From Versatilivorator sp963663845 (GTDB lineage Bacteria > Acidobacteriota > Terriglobia > Versatilivoradales > Versatilivoraceae): a stretch of 64,000 bases of DNA. A model generated the notes under the pieces. It saw only the letters and a program-made list of their open reading frames with translations. It was not told the origin of the DNA and did not search any database. The translations under genes were made by a program, and so were the position numbers. Position 1 is the stretch's first letter, and each line of letters opens with the position of its first letter. The stretch lies in the NCBI GenBank assembly GCA_963663845.2, contig OY760650.2:558001-622000 (forward strand), read 5' to 3'. This document shows, piece after piece, positions 61,544 through 64,000 of the stretch.

Positions 61544-63436
61544 TCAGGACCCTCGAAATGCCCGCAGCACGCCCTCGATCTCTCCAAGAATGGCGGGATC
61601 GTCGATCGTGGAGGGAACGGCGGTGTCCCGGCCGTCGGCCAGGTCCCGAAGGGTCCGGCGCAGGACCTTGCCGGAGCGGGTCTTGGGCAGGCGTTTGACC
61701 AGCAGGGCTTTCTTGAAGCTGGCCACGGCTCCGATGTCCGACCGGACGTCCCGGATGATCTCCGCTTCGATGGCCTCCCACTGGCGCTCCACGCCGGCCT
61801 TCAGCACCACGAATCCCATGGGGATCTGCCCCTTGAGCTCGTCCCGGGCCCCGACCACGGCGCACTCGGCCACGTCGGCATGGCCCGAGACCACCTCCTC
61901 CATTCTGCCGGTCGAGAAGCGGTGGCCGGCCACGTTGATGACGTCATCCACCCGTCCCATGACGAAGAGGTACCCGTCCTCGTCCTTGAAGCCGCCGTCG
62001 GCCGTAAAGTAGTAGCCGGGGAAACGGCTGAGATAGGACTCCAGAAAGCGCCGGTCGTCGTTCCACAGGGTCGGCAGGCAGCCCGGGGGCAGCGGGAGCC
62101 TGACGGCGATCAGTCCCTCTTCGCCGGGTCCCAGCACCCGGCCCTCGCCGTCGAGCACCTGGATGTCGTAGCCGGGAACGGGCTTGCCGGCCGAGCCGGC
62201 CTTGAGCGGTTGGGGAGAGAGCCCCATGCAGTTGGCGGCCATCGGCCAGCCGCTCTCGGTCTGCCACCAGTGGTCGATGACCGGAATCCCCAGCAGGCGG
62301 CCGGCCCAGTGAAAGGTGTCCGGGTCCAGCCGTTCACCGGCCAGGAAGAGAGTGCGCAGGCAGGAGACATCGTGATCCTTGAGGTGCTTCCCCTGCGGGT
62401 CTTCCTTCTTGATGGCCCGGAACGCGGTCGGGGCCGTGAACAGGACATTCACCCCGTGCTGGGACACCACCCGCCAAAAGGCTCCGGCGTCCGGCGTCCC
62501 CACCGGCTTGCCCTCGTAGAGCACGCTGGTGCAGCCGTGCATCAGGGGGCCATACACCGTAAAGGAGTGGCCCACCGCCCAACCGATGTCGGAAGCCGCC
62601 CAGAAGACGTCCCCCGCACGCGCGTCGTAGACGTTGTCCAGGCTCCACCTCAGGGCCACCGCGTGTCCGCCGTTGTCTCGAACCACGCCCTTGGGTTTCC
62701 CGGTCGTCCCGGAGGTGTAGAGGATGTAAAGGGGATCGGTCGCCTCCAGAGGCAGGCAATCCACCGGATCGGCGGCCGCCATCATTGCCTCCCAGTCCCG
62801 GTCTCTTCCCGGCTGGAGCGAGGCCCGCGCCTGCGGCCTCTGGTAGACCACGCAGACCGCCGGCTTGTGCTCGGCAAGATCGATGGCCCCGTCCAGCAGG
62901 GGCTTGTAGGGAATCACCTGCTGCACCTCGATCCCGCAGGAAGCGGTCACGATGGCCTTGGGGCGGGCATCGTCGATCCGAATGGCCAACTCCTGGGAAG
63001 CGAATCCGCCGAAGACGACCGAGTGCACCACTCCAATGCGGGCGCAGGCCAGCATGGCGATCACCGCCTCGGGGATCATGGGCATGTAGACGATCAGCCG
63101 GTCTCCTTTTTCCAGGCCGGCGGAACGCAGCGCTCCGGCGAAGCGGGAGACCTCCTGCTGCAGTTCACGGTAGGAAATCCGGCGGACGACTCCGGTGACC
63201 GGGCTGTCGTAGATCAGGGCGGTCTGCTCCGCCCGCCCGCTCTCGACGTGCCGGTCCAGGGCGTTGTAGCAGGTGTTGAGCTTGCCTCCCTTGAACCAGC
63301 GGACGAACGGCCCTCGCGACACGTCCAGGACACGGTCCCACTTGCGGTCCCAGTGCACGGCCTCGGCCGCCTCGGCCCAAAAGGCCTCCGGCGCCTCCAG
63401 GGAACGGCGATAGACGGTTTCGTAGGATGTGTTCAT
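61544..63436 (-). CDS. prpE: Propionyl-CoA/acyl-CoA synthetase (PrpE-type)
   Basis: A 630-residue acyl-CoA synthetase of the acetyl-CoA synthetase family. The AMP-binding signature is YTSGTTGKPKGVV, followed by RDNGGHAVAL as in PrpE propionyl-CoA synthetases. DIGWAVGHSF, DHWWQTESGWPM and GRVDDVINVAGHRFSTG are the core A-motifs. The acyl-adenylate lysine is in PKTRSGKVLRR. It activates propionate or a related short acid at the cost of ATP to AMP. Propionate could come from degradation of the substrates handled nearby, by inference. Confidence 0.88.
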   Translation of the reverse strand: MNTSYETVYRRSLEAPEAFWAEAAEAVHWDRKWDRVLDVSRGPFVRWFKGGKLNTCYNALDRHVESGRAEQTALIYDSPVTGVVRRISYRELQQEVSRFAGALRSAGLEKGDRLIVYMPMIPEAVIAMLACARIGVVHSVVFGGFASQELAIRIDDARPKAIVTASCGIEVQQVIPYKPLLDGAIDLAEHKPAVCVVYQRPQARASLQPGRDRDWEAMMAAADPVDCLPLEATDPLYILYTSGTTGKPKGVVRDNGGHAVALRWSLDNVYDARAGDVFWAASDIGWAVGHSFTVYGPLMHGCTSVLYEGKPVGTPDAGAFWRVVSQHGVNVLFTAPTAFRAIKKEDPQGKHLKDHDVSCLRTLFLAGERLDPDTFHWAGRLLGIPVIDHWWQTESGWPMAANCMGLSPQPLKAGSAGKPVPGYDIQVLDGEGRVLGPGEEGLIAVRLPLPPGCLPTLWNDDRRFLESYLSRFPGYYFTADGGFKDEDGYLFVMGRVDDVINVAGHRFSTGRMEEVVSGHADVAECAVVGARDELKGQIPMGFVVLKAGVERQWEAIEAEIIRDVRSDIGAVASFKKALLVKRLPKTRSGKVLRRTLRDLADGRDTAVPSTIDDPAILGEIEGVLRAFRGS

Positions 63437-63605
63437 GAATCACGCCCTTCCTGGAAAGCTGTCGCCCCTGCCCGGCCCTTGACGGCTCCCTCTTGAGCCT
63501 TTTCCAACTCCTTCGTGGCCCCTTGTCGTCATTCGTGGTCCATCGAGGATTGCTCCATTTCCTCCGTCGCTTGTCAGCCCGAGGCCGCGCCGTCCGCGAA
63601 CCGGT

Positions 63606-64000
63606 TCAAACCCAGATTTCGACCAGGGTCTTCCCCGCCCAGGCGCCGAAGTAGGCCAGGGCCAGCATGTAGGCGAACTGCAGCAGGGGCAGCCGCCAAC
63701 CGCCGGTCTCCCTGCGAACCACGGCCACCGTGGACATGCACTGAAGGGCGAAGGCGAAAAAGATCAGCAGGGCCACCGCTGCCCCCGGGGTCAGGTCCTG
63801 CTTCAGAGCCTGCTGCAAACCCGGGGAATTTTTGTCTCCTTCTCCCTCTCCTCCCTCGATTCCATAAATGGTCCCCAAGGTGCCCACGATCACTTCTCGC
63901 GCCGCCAGGGAGGTGATCAGCCCGATGCCGATTTTCCAGTTGAATCCCAGGGGCTCGATGACCGGCTCCACCGCCTTGCCGACACTGCCCGCAAGGCTCC
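63606..64000 (-). CDS. feoB: Ferrous iron transporter FeoB, C-terminal part (truncated by window)
   Basis: About 131 codons of a longer gene that runs off the window edge (its 5' end is beyond 64000). The translation has the FeoB pore-domain segment FNWKIGIGLITSLAAREV, then LGTIYGI, a Gly/Glu-rich loop, and FFAFALQCMSTVAVVRRETG followed by LLQFAYMLALAYFGAW. These are the last membrane helices of FeoB, the GTP-dependent Fe(II) uptake permease. The gene ends in WAGKTLVEIWV. Nothing of feoA or the G domain is in the window. Confidence 0.88.
   Translation of the reverse strand, partial: SLAGSVGKAVEPVIEPLGFNWKIGIGLITSLAAREVIVGTLGTIYGIEGGEGEGDKNSPGLQQALKQDLTPGAAVALLIFFAFALQCMSTVAVVRRETGGWRLPLLQFAYMLALAYFGAWAGKTLVEIWV

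Overview
The window is GC-rich bacterial DNA (roughly 60-65 % G+C by eye) with long, mostly well-separated genes. Several families here are typical of large-genome Acidobacteriota, Planctomycetota or Verrucomicrobiota: DUF1501 and DUF1549/DUF1553/PSCyt1 proteins, DUF1080, FG-GAP and Asp-box propellers, phytanoyl-CoA dioxygenases, and many SDR and HpcH/HpaI enzymes. The exported ankyrin proteins recall sponge- or host-associated lineages. My best guess is an acidobacterium or a related uncultured lineage. This is an inference from gene content; no rRNA or tRNA gene was seen.

Layout. (1) 1-205: GACCACT-type heptamer repeats. (2) 206-14124: a large FtsX-type permease, SDR and HpcH/HpaI genes, an exported class V aminotransferase-like protein, a cyclase-family lipoprotein, a lipoprotein joining a bifunctional-nuclease domain to a PDZ domain, a methyltransferase, the 3' stump of a lost SDR gene, and an aminotransferase/ornithine-cyclodeaminase-like group. 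(3) 14125-16722: a repeat-dense stretch carrying an IS110-family element. (4) 16723-25287 (minus): a six-gene operon with a YtrA-like GntR regulator, one ABC ATPase and four homologous ABC-2 permeases. The permeases are two types alternating B-A-B-A. The operon is headed by a promoter/operator that sits on the start codon. (5) 25471-32213 (plus): an ankyrin-repeat locus with a frameshifted remnant, a giant lipoprotein made of two fused units and broken by a DDE insertion sequence, and a smaller exported paralogue. (6) 32501-46857: catabolic-type enzymes, an FG-GAP protein, a kelch lipoprotein, an M20 hydrolase, two Asp-box propellers flanking a dioxygenase, and a histidine kinase fused to a DNA-binding response regulator. 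(7) 47160-57659: DUF1080, DUF1501 and PSCyt1/DUF1553 genes, then a minus-strand amino-acid-type cluster (class IV aminotransferase, SDR, aspartoacylase-like, Gfo/Idh/MocA, threonine-synthase-like). (8) 57660-64000: two copies of a dispersed repeat, an alpha/beta hydrolase, an aspartase/fumarase, a cupin, a PrpE-type acyl-CoA synthetase and the 3' end of feoB.

How the genes fit together. The enzymes suggest a heterotroph that breaks down diverse organic and amino acids and probably glycans. The clearest coherent system is the transporter operon. Its alternating permeases look like a duplicated heterodimeric pair served by one ATPase, under a regulator whose 10-bp palindromic operator lies inside its own promoter. 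The ankyrin locus shows paralogue birth, fusion, decay and disruption side by side. At least four dispersed repeat families occupy the intergenic DNA, including a composite element of about 200 bp present in opposite orientations near both ends of the window.
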